Source: Bradyrhizobium sp. WBAH42
Lineage (GTDB): Bacteria; Pseudomonadota; Alphaproteobacteria; Rhizobiales; Xanthobacteraceae
NCBI RefSeq assembly: GCF_024585265.1
Contig: NZ_CP036533.1
Coordinates: forward strand, 4,349,001-4,413,000
DNA length: 64,000 nt
Reading direction: 5' to 3'
The notes under the pieces were generated by a model. That model made no database searches. It was not told where the DNA came from and saw only the letters and a program-made list of their open reading frames with translations. Made by a program: the position numbers and the translations under genes. Positions 52,983-62,131 of the stretch are shown in pieces (position 1 is the first letter of the stretch; each line of letters starts with the position of its first letter).

Positions 52983-54119
52983 TTGAGCGTGACGCAGCAA
53001 CAGGTTCTCGACAGCCTCGCCAGGGTCCAGTCGCCCCGCGGGGTCGCGCTTCCCCATGCCAATGTGCTGAGCGCGATCAGCGCCTCCGACGGCAAGGTGT
53101 TCTTCTCGATCAATGTCGACGCCGCCGAGGCAAGAGCCTGGGAATCCGTCCGGGCCGAAGCGGAAGCTGCCGTGCGCAGCATTCCCGGCGTCACCACCGT
53201 CATGGTGGCACTGACCGCGGAGCGCAAGCCGGGCTCCGCGCCGCCGCCACCCCCGCAGCCGAGCCGCGGCACGCCCGGCGTGCAGCCGGCCCATGCCCAC
53301 AAGCCGCCGCAGGGCGGTGGGTCGCCGATGGCGCGGCAATCGGAAATTCCCGGCGTTGCCGCCGTGATCGCGGTCGCCTCCGGCAAGGGCGGGGTGGGCA
53401 AGTCGACCACCGCGCTCAATCTGGCGCTCGGCCTGCGCGACCTCGGCCTCAAGGTCGGGCTGCTCGATGCCGACATCTACGGCCCCTCGGTGCCGCGCCT
53501 GACGGGCCTGCGCGACAAGCCGGAGCTGAACGAGGCGCGCAAGATGATTCCGCTTCGGCGTTTCGGCCTTGCCATCATGTCGATCGGCTTCCTGGTCGAG
53601 GAGGAAACCGCGATGATCTGGCGCGGCCCGATGGTGATGTCGGCGGTGACGCAGATGCTGCGCGACGTCGAATGGGGCAAGCTCGACGTGCTGGTCGTCG
53701 ACATGCCGCCGGGCACCGGCGATGCCCAGCTCACGCTGGCGCAGAACGTGCCGCTCAAGGGCGCCGTGATCGTCTCGACCCCGCAGGATCTGTCCCTGAT
53801 CGACGCGCGGCGGGGACTGGCCATGTTCAAGAAGGTCAACGTGCCCGTGCTCGGGATTGTGGAGAACATGAGCTACTTCCAATGTCCGCATTGCGGCACG
53901 CGATCAGACATTTTCGGTCATGGCGGCGCCCGACATGAGGCCGAGAAGCTCGCCGTGCCATTCCTGGGCGAGATCCCCCTGCACATGGCGATTCGCGCCA
54001 CTTCGGACGCCGGCAATCCCGTCGTCGACAGCGAGCCGGACGGCCCTCATGCGGCGATCTACCGCGCCATCGCGGGCCAAGTCCGGGACCAGCTCAAGGG
54101 CGTCATTGCCGCGGCCTGA
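52983..54119 (+). CDS. apbC: Mrp/ApbC-family iron-sulfur cluster carrier ATPase
   Basis: A 378-residue protein that loads iron-sulfur clusters on target proteins. Residues 1-80 are a DUF59-like domain, 85-118 a Pro-rich linker, and from 125 a P-loop ATPase with GKGGVGKST at 134-142 and the cluster-binding CPHCG late in the domain. VDMPPGTGDAQLT is the Mrp signature. TTG is taken as start with AGGAGAT 7-8 bases upstream; a GTG two codons later is an alternative. Length is normal. Confidence 0.92.
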   Translation: MSVTQQQVLDSLARVQSPRGVALPHANVLSAISASDGKVFFSINVDAAEARAWESVRAEAEAAVRSIPGVTTVMVALTAERKPGSAPPPPPQPSRGTPGVQPAHAHKPPQGGGSPMARQSEIPGVAAVIAVASGKGGVGKSTTALNLALGLRDLGLKVGLLDADIYGPSVPRLTGLRDKPELNEARKMIPLRRFGLAIMSIGFLVEEETAMIWRGPMVMSAVTQMLRDVEWGKLDVLVVDMPPGTGDAQLTLAQNVPLKGAVIVSTPQDLSLIDARRGLAMFKKVNVPVLGIVENMSYFQCPHCGTRSDIFGHGGARHEAEKLAVPFLGEIPLHMAIRATSDAGNPVVDSEPDGPHAAIYRAIAGQVRDQLKGVIAAA

Positions 54120-54267
54120 CCGGTCCGGGGGCATGCGACTTTTGTAGAGCCCCGTCATGCCATTGTCGCGTTCCGAAACCGGGCTGGCCGTGTTAAAGGC
54201 CCACGGCAGTCAAGCCCCTTCGGTTCGACGCGACCTCAACGCGTCGCCAGAATGCGCGGCGGCATAA

Positions 54268-55398
<1,131 letters not shown>

Positions 55399-55426
55399 TC
55401 TACGGCTTAGGTCCCAAGACCGGATG

Positions 55427-55457
55427 GCCCGGCCTCGCTCGCGAGGCCGGGCTTTTT
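55427..55457 (+). terminator. Rho-independent terminator after the first TRAP receptor gene
   Basis: An 11-bp perfect stem (GCCCGGCCTCG with CGAGGCCGGGC), a CTCG loop, then five T residues. It separates the two receptor genes, so each copy probably has its own transcript. Confidence 0.9.
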
Positions 55458-55563
55458 CTTTGCCGCAGTGCGATCGAGATGGCATTCGGTCCCGTGATGT
55501 TCCATTCTGTCGGCAAGCCTCGGAAAGAAGGCTCCACAATCAGATCCATCAGGGCAGGAAATC

Positions 55564-56652
55564 ATGAAGAGAAGAGACTTCATCAAGGTCACAGGACTTG
55601 GTGCGGCCGGCGCCGCCACGCTCGCGGCTCCCGCGATCGCGCAGTCGATGCCGGAAATCAAATGGCGCATGCCGACGAGCTGGCCGAAATCGCTCGATAC
55701 CTTGTTTGGCGGCGCCGACATGATGTGCAAGATGGTCGCGGAGGCGACCGACAACAAATTCCAGATCCAGATCTTCGCGGCCGGCGAAATCGTGCCGGGC
55801 CTCCAGGTGCTCGATGCCGTGCAGAACGGCACATGCGAGATAGGCCACACCGCGTCGTACTATTACTTCGGCAAGGACCCGACCTTCACCTTCGGCTCGG
55901 CCGTGCCGTTCGGTCCCAACATGCGCATCAACCAGGCCTGGTACATGCAGGGCGGCGGCCGCGATGTGCTCAACGAGTTCTACAAGAGCTACAACGTCAT
56001 CTCGCTGCTCGCGGGCAATACCGGCTGCCAGATGGGCGGGTGGTTCAGGAAGGAGGTCAACACGCCCGAGGATCTCAAGGGCATGAAATTCCGCATCGGC
56101 GGCTTCACCGGCCGCGTGCTCCAGAAGCTCGGCGTGGTGCCGCAGCAGCTCGCCGGCGGCGATATCTATCCGGCGCTGGAGAAGGGCACGATCGACGCCG
56201 CCGAATGGGTCGGCCCCTATGACGACGAGAAGCTCGGCTTCTACAAGATCGCGCCGCACTATTATTATCCCGGCTGGTGGGAAGGCGGACCGATGCTGAT
56301 GGCCTTCGTCAACCTCGAAAAATGGAACGCGCTGCCGAAATATTATCAGAGCGTGCTGGAGCAGGCCGGCCACTACGCCAACAACTACATGATGGCGCGC
56401 TACGACAACGCCAATCCGCTGGCGCTGAGAAAGCTGCTGGCGGGCGGCACCAAGCTGCACGCCTTCTCGCCGGCGATCATGGATGCCTGCTACAAGGCTG
56501 CCAAGGAGCTGCACGCCGAAGTCGGCGCGACCAACGCCAACTTCAAGAAGGTGCACGACTCGCTCGCCAAGTTCACGAGCGACGGCTACGCCTGGTTCCA
56601 GGTGGCCGAGGTCGGCTACGACATCTTCATGGCGCGGCGGTCGCAGAGCTGA
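55564..56652 (+). CDS. TRAP transporter solute-binding protein (DctP family), copy 2
   Basis: A 362-residue Tat-exported receptor (MKRRDFIKVTGLG, cleavage after APAIAQ), the same length as its upstream neighbour and similar throughout, with FRIGGFTGRVLQKLGVVPQQ and [18 protein letters not shown]. The two differ most in the C-terminal third and in the loop after the signal. It has its own AGGA-type site and, being behind a terminator, its own promoter. The pair probably arose by tandem duplication followed by ligand divergence. Confidence 0.92.
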   Translation: MKRRDFIKVTGLGAAGAATLAAPAIAQSMPEIKWRMPTSWPKSLDTLFGGADMMCKMVAEATDNKFQIQIFAAGEIVPGLQVLDAVQNGTCEIGHTASYYYFGKDPTFTFGSAVPFGPNMRINQAWYMQGGGRDVLNEFYKSYNVISLLAGNTGCQMGGWFRKEVNTPEDLKGMKFRIGGFTGRVLQKLGVVPQQLAGGDIYPALEKGTIDAAEWVGPYDDEKLGFYKIAPHYYYPGWWEGGPMLMAFVNLEKWNALPKYYQSVLEQAGHYANNYMMARYDNANPLALRKLLAGGTKLHAFSPAIMDACYKAAKELHAEVGATNANFKKVHDSLAKFTSDGYAWFQVAEVGYDIFMARRSQS

Positions 56653-56670
56653 TCACGCTGTCCGTCGCAT

Positions 56671-56704
56671 GCAGCGCCCCGGAGCGATGGCTCCGGGGCG
56701 CTGC
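56671..56704 (+). terminator. Strong 15-bp hairpin after the second TRAP receptor gene
   Basis: GCAGCGCCCCGGAGC and its complement flank a GATG loop, 18 bp after the stop codon. No T tract follows, so it is a terminator-like or mRNA-stabilising hairpin and not a canonical intrinsic terminator. Confidence 0.6.
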
Positions 56705-57074
56705 CGTTGCAGGCCTCCGAAGGGCGTCCAAACAAAAACCTGCAAAACAACCCCATGCACAGTAGACGGGGACAGGTTTATCAATGGCTTGGCGGCTCAG
56801 CGCGAGATTTTGGGCTTGATGCGTCGGGCAAAACAATGGTAGGAACTTATAATCGCAAAATCCGAATTGCGACGGTGCGGGTCCACGGGATCAAATGAGA
56901 TTCGATCCCGATGAGCTGCCGACCCATCACATCTTAGGCCGCTCCAGGAGTCCTTTCATGTTCGGCGCAATCCTCGTCATCCTCTCCATCGGGTGCGTTC
57001 GCAGCCGGTCCGACGATGGTGCTTGAACGCACGTTGTGAAGCCGACACGCGCATGCGCGAAGCGTGACGGGGAT
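56705..57074. other. Intergenic region with a CAAAACAACCCCATGCACAG element
   Basis: About 370 bp with no supported gene. It contains CAAAACAACCCCATGCACAG at about 56742-56761, a phrase I associate with repeated intergenic DNA in Bradyrhizobium and relatives, though I cannot check that here. Short frames on both strands have no ribosome-binding site. Confidence 0.4.
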
Positions 57075-57311
57075 CTAACCCTTGACGTCGTACTGCTTGC
57101 TGAGATGATCGCCGATCTGAACCAGCATGGCCACACATTCCGGATAACCCGGCCGATCCGCCGTGGCCTGATCTGCGCTGGCTCGAAACTCCCAGGAGCT
57201 GCCATCGCGAATGATGGAAATCGTCATTGCGTCCGGACAGTCGGCGTGAACTTTCAACTCGGCTTTGGCCATTGCAATCAGCTCGCTCTCCGTTTTCAAC
57301 GGTTTGCTCAT
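57075..57311 (-). CDS. Small conserved-looking hypothetical protein
   Basis: A 78-residue protein without recognised domain. The pattern KTESELIAMAKAEL, then MTISIIRDGSSWEFRA suggests a single alpha-beta fold; similar small proteins are common in Bradyrhizobium as far as I recall. The ATG at MSKPLK is chosen because AAAGG lies nine bases upstream; an ATG three codons earlier touches that site. It has no signal peptide. It stands alone, convergent with no gene. Function unknown. Confidence 0.7.
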   Translation of the reverse strand: MSKPLKTESELIAMAKAELKVHADCPDAMTISIIRDGSSWEFRASADQATADRPGYPECVAMLVQIGDHLSKQYDVKG

Positions 57312-57749
57312 GAAGCTCATCCTTTCGCCCTGAGGCTGAATTCTGCTGGTTTCGCCCAAATCACCAGAACACATCTGATCGACTTACACGAAGCTGACAA
57401 GAGGCGGGCGCGTCACAATTGCCCATGAAATCGTCGCGGAAAGCCTCTTCAGCCTCGGGTCTTCAGCCCCGACACGGCTACTCATGTTCTCGAACGCTGG
57501 AGACTTTGCGCCCAGCATCTCTAGGTAAGCGTGGTAGGTAGTTTTTCGGTGTTCCTTTTACGGAACGATCAGGCTATCGGAATCTGGCAATCGGGCTGAA
57601 GTCGCTTGCGGTGTGTTTCGAACCTCCGGCTTCACGGTACGGTATACCGGATTCAACCAGTCCCGACGGGAATGCACCTTTCACCGAACACGGCGGCGTT
57701 CGATCGTTGATCGAGGTGCCAGGGCGGCCGTTTCCCGTGGGATCTCTCA
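57312..57749. other. Intergenic region upstream of the MarR-like gene
   Basis: About 440 bp. It contains TTACACGAAGCTGACA at 57384-57399, which recurs with one mismatch at 58373-58388 on the other side of the MarR-like gene. No supported gene or terminator was found. Confidence 0.4.
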
Positions 57750-58313
57750 ATGAGACTGGCAATTGAAATCGTACAACTGCTGATACAATCGGCCGACACC
57801 TGGCTCTTTGAAGAGACTTTATCGGGTCTGAGCGATCGGGAATGGATGGCGTTGCGGTTTCTCGCCCGCGCAAACAGGTTTTCGCGGACGCCGACTGCTC
57901 TTGCGAGCTTCCTTGGCACGACCCGCAGCGTCGCATCGCAGATCGCCGCCGTGCTGCAGAGCAAGGGATTGATGGTCCGCAAACCATCAGCAGAGGACAA
58001 ACGCTCGATTGCGCTGTGCATCACAGGTGAAGGGGAGAGGTTCCTGGAGCGTGACCCCATCAACGCCCTGCGGGATCAACTCGTGTCCCTCGAACTCCCC
58101 GATCGATCGCGGTTGCGCGATACGCTTCGCCACGTTCTGGATGGGCTCGATGCTGGCAAGCGCCGTCACCGTGCCGACGTTTGCGGCCAATGCGTGTTCC
58201 TGATCGAGAGCGAAGCGGGGAAGGAGCGTAGCTTCAAGTGCCGGCTCTTTCGAAAACCCATCAGGGAGAAGGAGACGACCTTGCTGTGCACCTATTTCGA
58301 GGGGCGGAGCTAG
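57750..58313 (+). CDS. MarR-like winged-helix regulator with cysteine-containing C-terminus
   Basis: A 187-residue regulator. The winged helix spans about residues 25-100 (LSDREWMALRFLARAN, then TPTALASFLGTTRSVASQI and KPSAEDKRSIALCITGEG). The C-terminal 50 residues are unusual for MarR: CGQCVF, FKCRLF and LLCTYF supply four cysteines, enough for a metal or redox site. It precedes a two-component system gene pair by 178 bp on the same strand. CCTGWCAGG palindromes in that gap are candidate operators. A metal or oxidant sensor is plausible, by inference. Confidence 0.8.
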   Translation: MRLAIEIVQLLIQSADTWLFEETLSGLSDREWMALRFLARANRFSRTPTALASFLGTTRSVASQIAAVLQSKGLMVRKPSAEDKRSIALCITGEGERFLERDPINALRDQLVSLELPDRSRLRDTLRHVLDGLDAGKRRHRADVCGQCVFLIESEAGKERSFKCRLFRKPIREKETTLLCTYFEGRS

Positions 58314-58334
58314 AAAGCTCAGGTGCTCACGGTG

Positions 58335-58390
58335 CCTGTCAGGCAGGATGGATTGCCCCGGCGTTGATTGTCTTACACGAACCTGACAGG
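58335..58390. promoter_or_regulatory. Two CCTGWCAGG palindromes upstream of the response regulator gene
   Basis: CCTGTCAGG at 58335-58343 and CCTGACAGG at 58382-58390 are odd-centred perfect palindromes and inverted copies of each other, 47 bp apart start to start. They lie between the MarR-like gene and the response regulator gene, so they could bind either protein. A TTACACGAA segment abuts the second copy. Confidence 0.4.
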
Positions 58391-58491
58391 CGGCCAGCCT
58401 GGTCGGGCACTTTTCGCTGGCCGAGGTGGCCGGAATGGTGGAAGAGAGCGAAGATGCTGTGCGGTGACCTTGGGTATTCGTCGGGACTAGG

Positions 58492-59166
58492 ATGCGCCTT
58501 CTGATCGTCGAGGACAATGCCGAGCTGTCGCGGCTCGTTGCCGGCGGGCTGGCGACGGCCGGCTATGAGAGCGACATCGTGGGCAGCGCAGCCGAGGCGC
58601 GCGAGGCGGTGAGCAGCGTGAGCTATGCTGCGATGATCCTCGACCTCGGCCTGCCCGACGGTGACGGCCTGTCGGTGCTGCGCGAGCTGCGCCTCAAGAT
58701 GGAGCCGCTGCCGGTGCTGGTGCTGACCGCGCGCGGCGGGGTGCAGGACCGTGTCAGCGGCCTGCGTAGCGGTGCCGACGACTATCTCGTAAAGCCGTTC
58801 GCGATGGAGGAGCTGGTGGCGCGACTGGAGGCCATCCTGCGCCGTCCCGGCCAGTTGCTCGGCCGTTCGCTCAGTCTCGCCAACCTCGTCTACGACACCG
58901 AGAGCCGTCAGATCTTCGTCGACGACCAGCCGCGGATCATCTCCGCGCGCGAGACCTCGGTGCTCGAGATCCTGCTGCGCCGGCAGGGGCGGGTGGTACC
59001 GAAGAAGAACGTCGAGGACCACATCTTCGGTCTCGAAGGCGAAGTCGCCTCCAACGCGATCGAGGTCTATGTGTCGCGGCTGCGCAAGCAGCTGGCCGAG
59101 CACGGCGCCAAGGTCGTGATCCACACCATCCGTGGCGTCGGCTATCTCATGACCGAGGAGAAATAG
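58492..59166 (+). CDS. OmpR/TctD-family response regulator
   Basis: A 224-residue two-component regulator. The receiver has acidic residues E7-D8, phosphorylation site D51 (MILDLGLPDGDG), the Thr in LVLTARGG and the Lys in LVKPF. The C-terminal winged helix is OmpR-type (ETSVLEILLRRQGRVV, then EVYVSRLRKQL and IRGVGYLM). It is followed 1 bp later by the sensor kinase gene. TctD-type pairs often control uptake of tricarboxylates; control of a TRAP or other acid transporter nearby is possible but not shown. Confidence 0.93.
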   Translation: MRLLIVEDNAELSRLVAGGLATAGYESDIVGSAAEAREAVSSVSYAAMILDLGLPDGDGLSVLRELRLKMEPLPVLVLTARGGVQDRVSGLRSGADDYLVKPFAMEELVARLEAILRRPGQLLGRSLSLANLVYDTESRQIFVDDQPRIISARETSVLEILLRRQGRVVPKKNVEDHIFGLEGEVASNAIEVYVSRLRKQLAEHGAKVVIHTIRGVGYLMTEEK

Positions 59167-59167
59167 C

Positions 59168-60589
59168 GTGCCCGCCGCGGGCCGTGCCGGATCGCTGACG
59201 TTCAAATCGCTGATCTCGCGCATCGTGTTCCTGCACATCGTCGCGGTCGCGGTGGTCGCGATCTTCCTGCCGCTGGTGTTGTTCTGGCTGCTCAACTCCG
59301 AGATCGACCAGCTGCATCGCGATGCCATGCGCGCGCAAGCCGAGGTGCTGGCGGAGCGCATCGTCGCGCAGCCGGATGGCACGTTGACCTTCAACCTGCC
59401 CGATAGCCTCAAGGGGCTCTATTCGGACGCTTACGGCCGCTATCAGTTCGACATTCGCGATTCCGACGGCCGGTTGCTGTTCTCCTCGCACCGGCGCACC
59501 GCCGCGGCGGCGGCGCCACGTTTTTCCGAGACCATCTCGGGCGCGGGCGTCAGCCGGGATATTGCCGGCAAGACGGTGCGCATCCAGGTTGCCGAGGACC
59601 TCGCGCACCGCGACGTCATCATCGACGACATCGTCTCGAACTTCTTCCGGCGGGTCGGGTGGATCACCATTCCCATCCTCCTGGTCCTGCTTGCCACCGA
59701 CATCATCATCTTCCGCCGCGCCATCGCGCCGCTGTGGAAGGCGTCGCAGGAGGCCAGCAATATCGGCCCGGCGCGCACCGACATCCGGCTGCCGACGGCG
59801 CGGATTCCGCGCGAGATCGTGCCGCTCGTCACCGCCGTGAACCAGGCGCTCGACCGCCTCGAGGGCGGCTTTCGCGTGCAGCGGCAATTCACGGCGGATG
59901 CCGCGCATCAATTGCGCACGCCGCTCGCGATCCTGCGCACGCGGATCGAGACGCTCGGCGACGGTGCCGAACGGCAGGCGCTGCATGCCGACATCGAGGC
60001 CATGAGCCGGATCGTCGCCCAGCTGCTGGAGATCGCCGAGCTCGACACCCTGGTGCTCGATCCCGGGGAGACCGCGGATTTGCGCGCCGTCTGTGCCGAG
60101 GTGGTCGGCTCGATCGCCCCGTTCGCGATCGCGCAACGCAAGGACATCGCGCTGAAGGGCACTCATGCGCCGGTGCTGATCCACGGCAATTCGGAGATGC
60201 TGCAGCGCGCGGTTTTCAACCTCGCCGAAAACGCCATCAAGTTCACCGCAACGGACACCGCGGTCGACGTCGAGGTGGGCGAGGACGGCTCGGTGCACGT
60301 GCGCGATTGCGGTCCCGGCGTCGCGGAGGCTGAGCGCGATCTGATCTTCCAGCGCTTCTGGCGCGCCGATCGCCGGCGCAGCGACGGCGCGGGACTGGGC
60401 CTCTCGATCGTGCGCGCCGTGGCCGATGATCACGCCGCCACGGTCGCGGTGGAGAACCTCCCCGGCGGCGGTGCAGAGTTCACGCTGCGGTTTCGGCTGG
60501 CGGATGCGCCAAAGCCTGTTGAGAAGAACTGGCGCGGCAGTGACGCTGCACCCTCTCCCCTTGTGGGAGAGGGTGGCGCGCCGCGTTAG
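59168..60589 (+). CDS. TctE/QseC-like sensor histidine kinase
   Basis: A 473-residue membrane kinase. Membrane segments lie at about 17-43 and 162-182 around a periplasmic sensor of roughly 115 residues. A HAMP-like region follows, then the H-box with H247 (FTADAAHQLRTPLAILR), N box NLAENAIKFT, G1 DCGPGV and G2 GAGLGLSIV. It starts at GTG, directly after the response regulator stop. The last 16 codons (from about DAAPSPLVGEG) are encoded by a palindromic intergenic repeat, so the natural C-terminus has been replaced or extended. The partner is the preceding response regulator. Confidence 0.92.
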   Translation: MPAAGRAGSLTFKSLISRIVFLHIVAVAVVAIFLPLVLFWLLNSEIDQLHRDAMRAQAEVLAERIVAQPDGTLTFNLPDSLKGLYSDAYGRYQFDIRDSDGRLLFSSHRRTAAAAAPRFSETISGAGVSRDIAGKTVRIQVAEDLAHRDVIIDDIVSNFFRRVGWITIPILLVLLATDIIIFRRAIAPLWKASQEASNIGPARTDIRLPTARIPREIVPLVTAVNQALDRLEGGFRVQRQFTADAAHQLRTPLAILRTRIETLGDGAERQALHADIEAMSRIVAQLLEIAELDTLVLDPGETADLRAVCAEVVGSIAPFAIAQRKDIALKGTHAPVLIHGNSEMLQRAVFNLAENAIKFTATDTAVDVEVGEDGSVHVRDCGPGVAEAERDLIFQRFWRADRRRSDGAGLGLSIVRAVADDHAATVAVENLPGGGAEFTLRFRLADAPKPVEKNWRGSDAAPSPLVGEGGAPR

Positions 60590-60708
60590 CGGCGAAACGG
60601 GTGAGGGGTTCTCTCCGCGAGTCTCACTCTCGATTGAATGCGCGGAGAGAGACCCCTCATCCGGCGCGAACTGCGTTCGCGCCACCTTCTCCCACAAGGG
60701 GGAGAAGG
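60551..60708. repeat. Long imperfect palindromic intergenic repeat
   Basis: CCCTCTCCCCTTGTGGGAGA on the left pairs with TTCTCCCACAAGGGGGAGAA on the right, and the inner arms (GGTGGCGC/GCGCCACC, GTGAGGGGT/ACCCCTCAT, CTCTCCGCG/CGCGGAGAG) also pair. The whole can fold into one long hairpin of about 158 bases. Elements of this type are abundant in Bradyrhizobium and relatives as far as I recall. The left arm lies inside the end of the sensor kinase gene. The right arm reaches within 16 bp of the convergent M20 peptidase stop. Confidence 0.75.
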
Positions 60709-60723
60709 AAAGAAGCGCAGCCG

Positions 60724-62013
60724 CTATTTCAGCTTGCCCGTGGACAGGTCCATGATCATGCGCGTCGCCAGATAGAGCCGCGGCACGATGCTGTTGACCT
60801 GCACATATTCGGCATCGTTCGAGTGCGCGCCGAAGCCCGACAGGCCCATGCCTTCCACCACGGCGCCTTTGGACTGCAGCGCGGCAAAAGCCGCGTCGGT
60901 GCCGCCGCCGGTCGCCTTCTCGTCGACCTTGAGGGATAGTCCGATCTCCCCATAGATCGTCTTGCCATGGGCCGCCACGCGGCGAGAGGCCTCGCTGGCT
61001 TCGAGCGGCGGGCGGCGCACCTCGAATTTCAGGTCGACCCTGGAATCGGGCAGCAGGCGATTCTTGATCTTGTCCTGCAGCGCCTTTTGCAGCTCGTCGA
61101 AGTCGGACACCTTGAGCGCGCGTGCGTCGGCCTGGGCGGTGGCCTCGGCAGGGATCACGTTGCGGTTGGTGCCGGACTTGGACACCGTCCAGTTCAGCTT
61201 CAGGCCCTGCTCGGGCTTGGACAGGTCCTTCATCTGCAGCACCTGGTGCGAGAGCTCGTACAGCGCATTCACGCCGCCCTCCGGCCGTGCGCCGGCATGT
61301 GACGACTTGCCCTGCACACTGAGATAGGCCGAGCCGATGCCGCTGGTGGCGAGGCGCAGCGTGCCGTCGGTGCCGCCGCCTTCGAACGAGAACACCACGT
61401 CCTGGTCCGATGCGAGCTTGGTGATGGTGCTGCGCCAGCCGGGCGAGGAGATCTCCTCGTCGCCGTTCGTGAGCACCGTGAGCGTGCCGTAATCCCTGAA
61501 GTTCAGCTTCTGCAGCAACGCCACGGTATGGAGAATGAGCGCGACGCCCTGCTTGTCGTCGGCGATGCCGAGGCCGTAAGCCTTGTCGCCGTCGAGGCGG
61601 AACGGCTGGTCCTTCAGCATGCCCTTCAGGTACACCGTGTCCATGTGGGCAATCAGCATGATCTTCCTGGTCCCCGTGCCCTTGAACACGGCGTGGACGG
61701 CCGGTCCGATCTTCTCAGGGGTGTCGTCGAGGCGATAGATGTCGGTGGGTTGCAGGATCTCCACCGTGCCGCCGAGCTGCTTGAGCTGACCGGCAACGCG
61801 CTCGGCGATCTGGTTCAGGCCTTCGAGGTCCTTGCTGCCGGATTCGATATTGACGAGATCGCGCAGCGTGTCGAGCAGCGGCTGCTGCTCCTTTTGCGCC
61901 AGCATCTGGACGTCGGCGACCGGCTCGGCGTGCACCATCGTTGCGGCACCTGCCAGCCAGAGTGAAGCGAGCAACGGAGCGACGAGCGAGGGAACAGGGT
62001 GCGATCGGGGCAT
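60724..62013 (-). CDS. M20-family metallopeptidase (glutamate carboxypeptidase-like)
   Basis: A 429-residue secreted or periplasmic peptidase with a signal peptide (LVAPLLASLWLAGAATMVHA). Di-zinc ligands appear in IAHMDTVY (His, Asp), the bridging Asp in GIADDKQG, the catalytic and ligand glutamates in NGDEEISSPG, and the last His in GFGAHSND. The dimerisation domain insert is present. Carboxypeptidase G2-type enzymes release C-terminal glutamate from peptides or folates. It is 118 bp downstream of the TRAP permease gene on the same strand, so the released product might be taken up. Confidence 0.9.
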   Translation of the reverse strand: MPRSHPVPSLVAPLLASLWLAGAATMVHAEPVADVQMLAQKEQQPLLDTLRDLVNIESGSKDLEGLNQIAERVAGQLKQLGGTVEILQPTDIYRLDDTPEKIGPAVHAVFKGTGTRKIMLIAHMDTVYLKGMLKDQPFRLDGDKAYGLGIADDKQGVALILHTVALLQKLNFRDYGTLTVLTNGDEEISSPGWRSTITKLASDQDVVFSFEGGGTDGTLRLATSGIGSAYLSVQGKSSHAGARPEGGVNALYELSHQVLQMKDLSKPEQGLKLNWTVSKSGTNRNVIPAEATAQADARALKVSDFDELQKALQDKIKNRLLPDSRVDLKFEVRRPPLEASEASRRVAAHGKTIYGEIGLSLKVDEKATGGGTDAAFAALQSKGAVVEGMGLSGFGAHSNDAEYVQVNSIVPRLYLATRMIMDLSTGKLK

Positions 62014-62131
62014 GCGCGGCCATCCATGGAGGGTGGGGATGGCCCGGTATGCCTCCGATTCCGGTGCTTGTCACGCGCCGAGGCGTGTCATGCGCCGCTT
62101 CAGCGGAGCATGACGGCGAGCCTCGTTCCCG

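Noticed and set aside
56707..56898. A 63-residue frame after the second TRAP receptor gene
   Set aside because: It runs through an intergenic repeat-like phrase and lacks a ribosome-binding site and conserved look.
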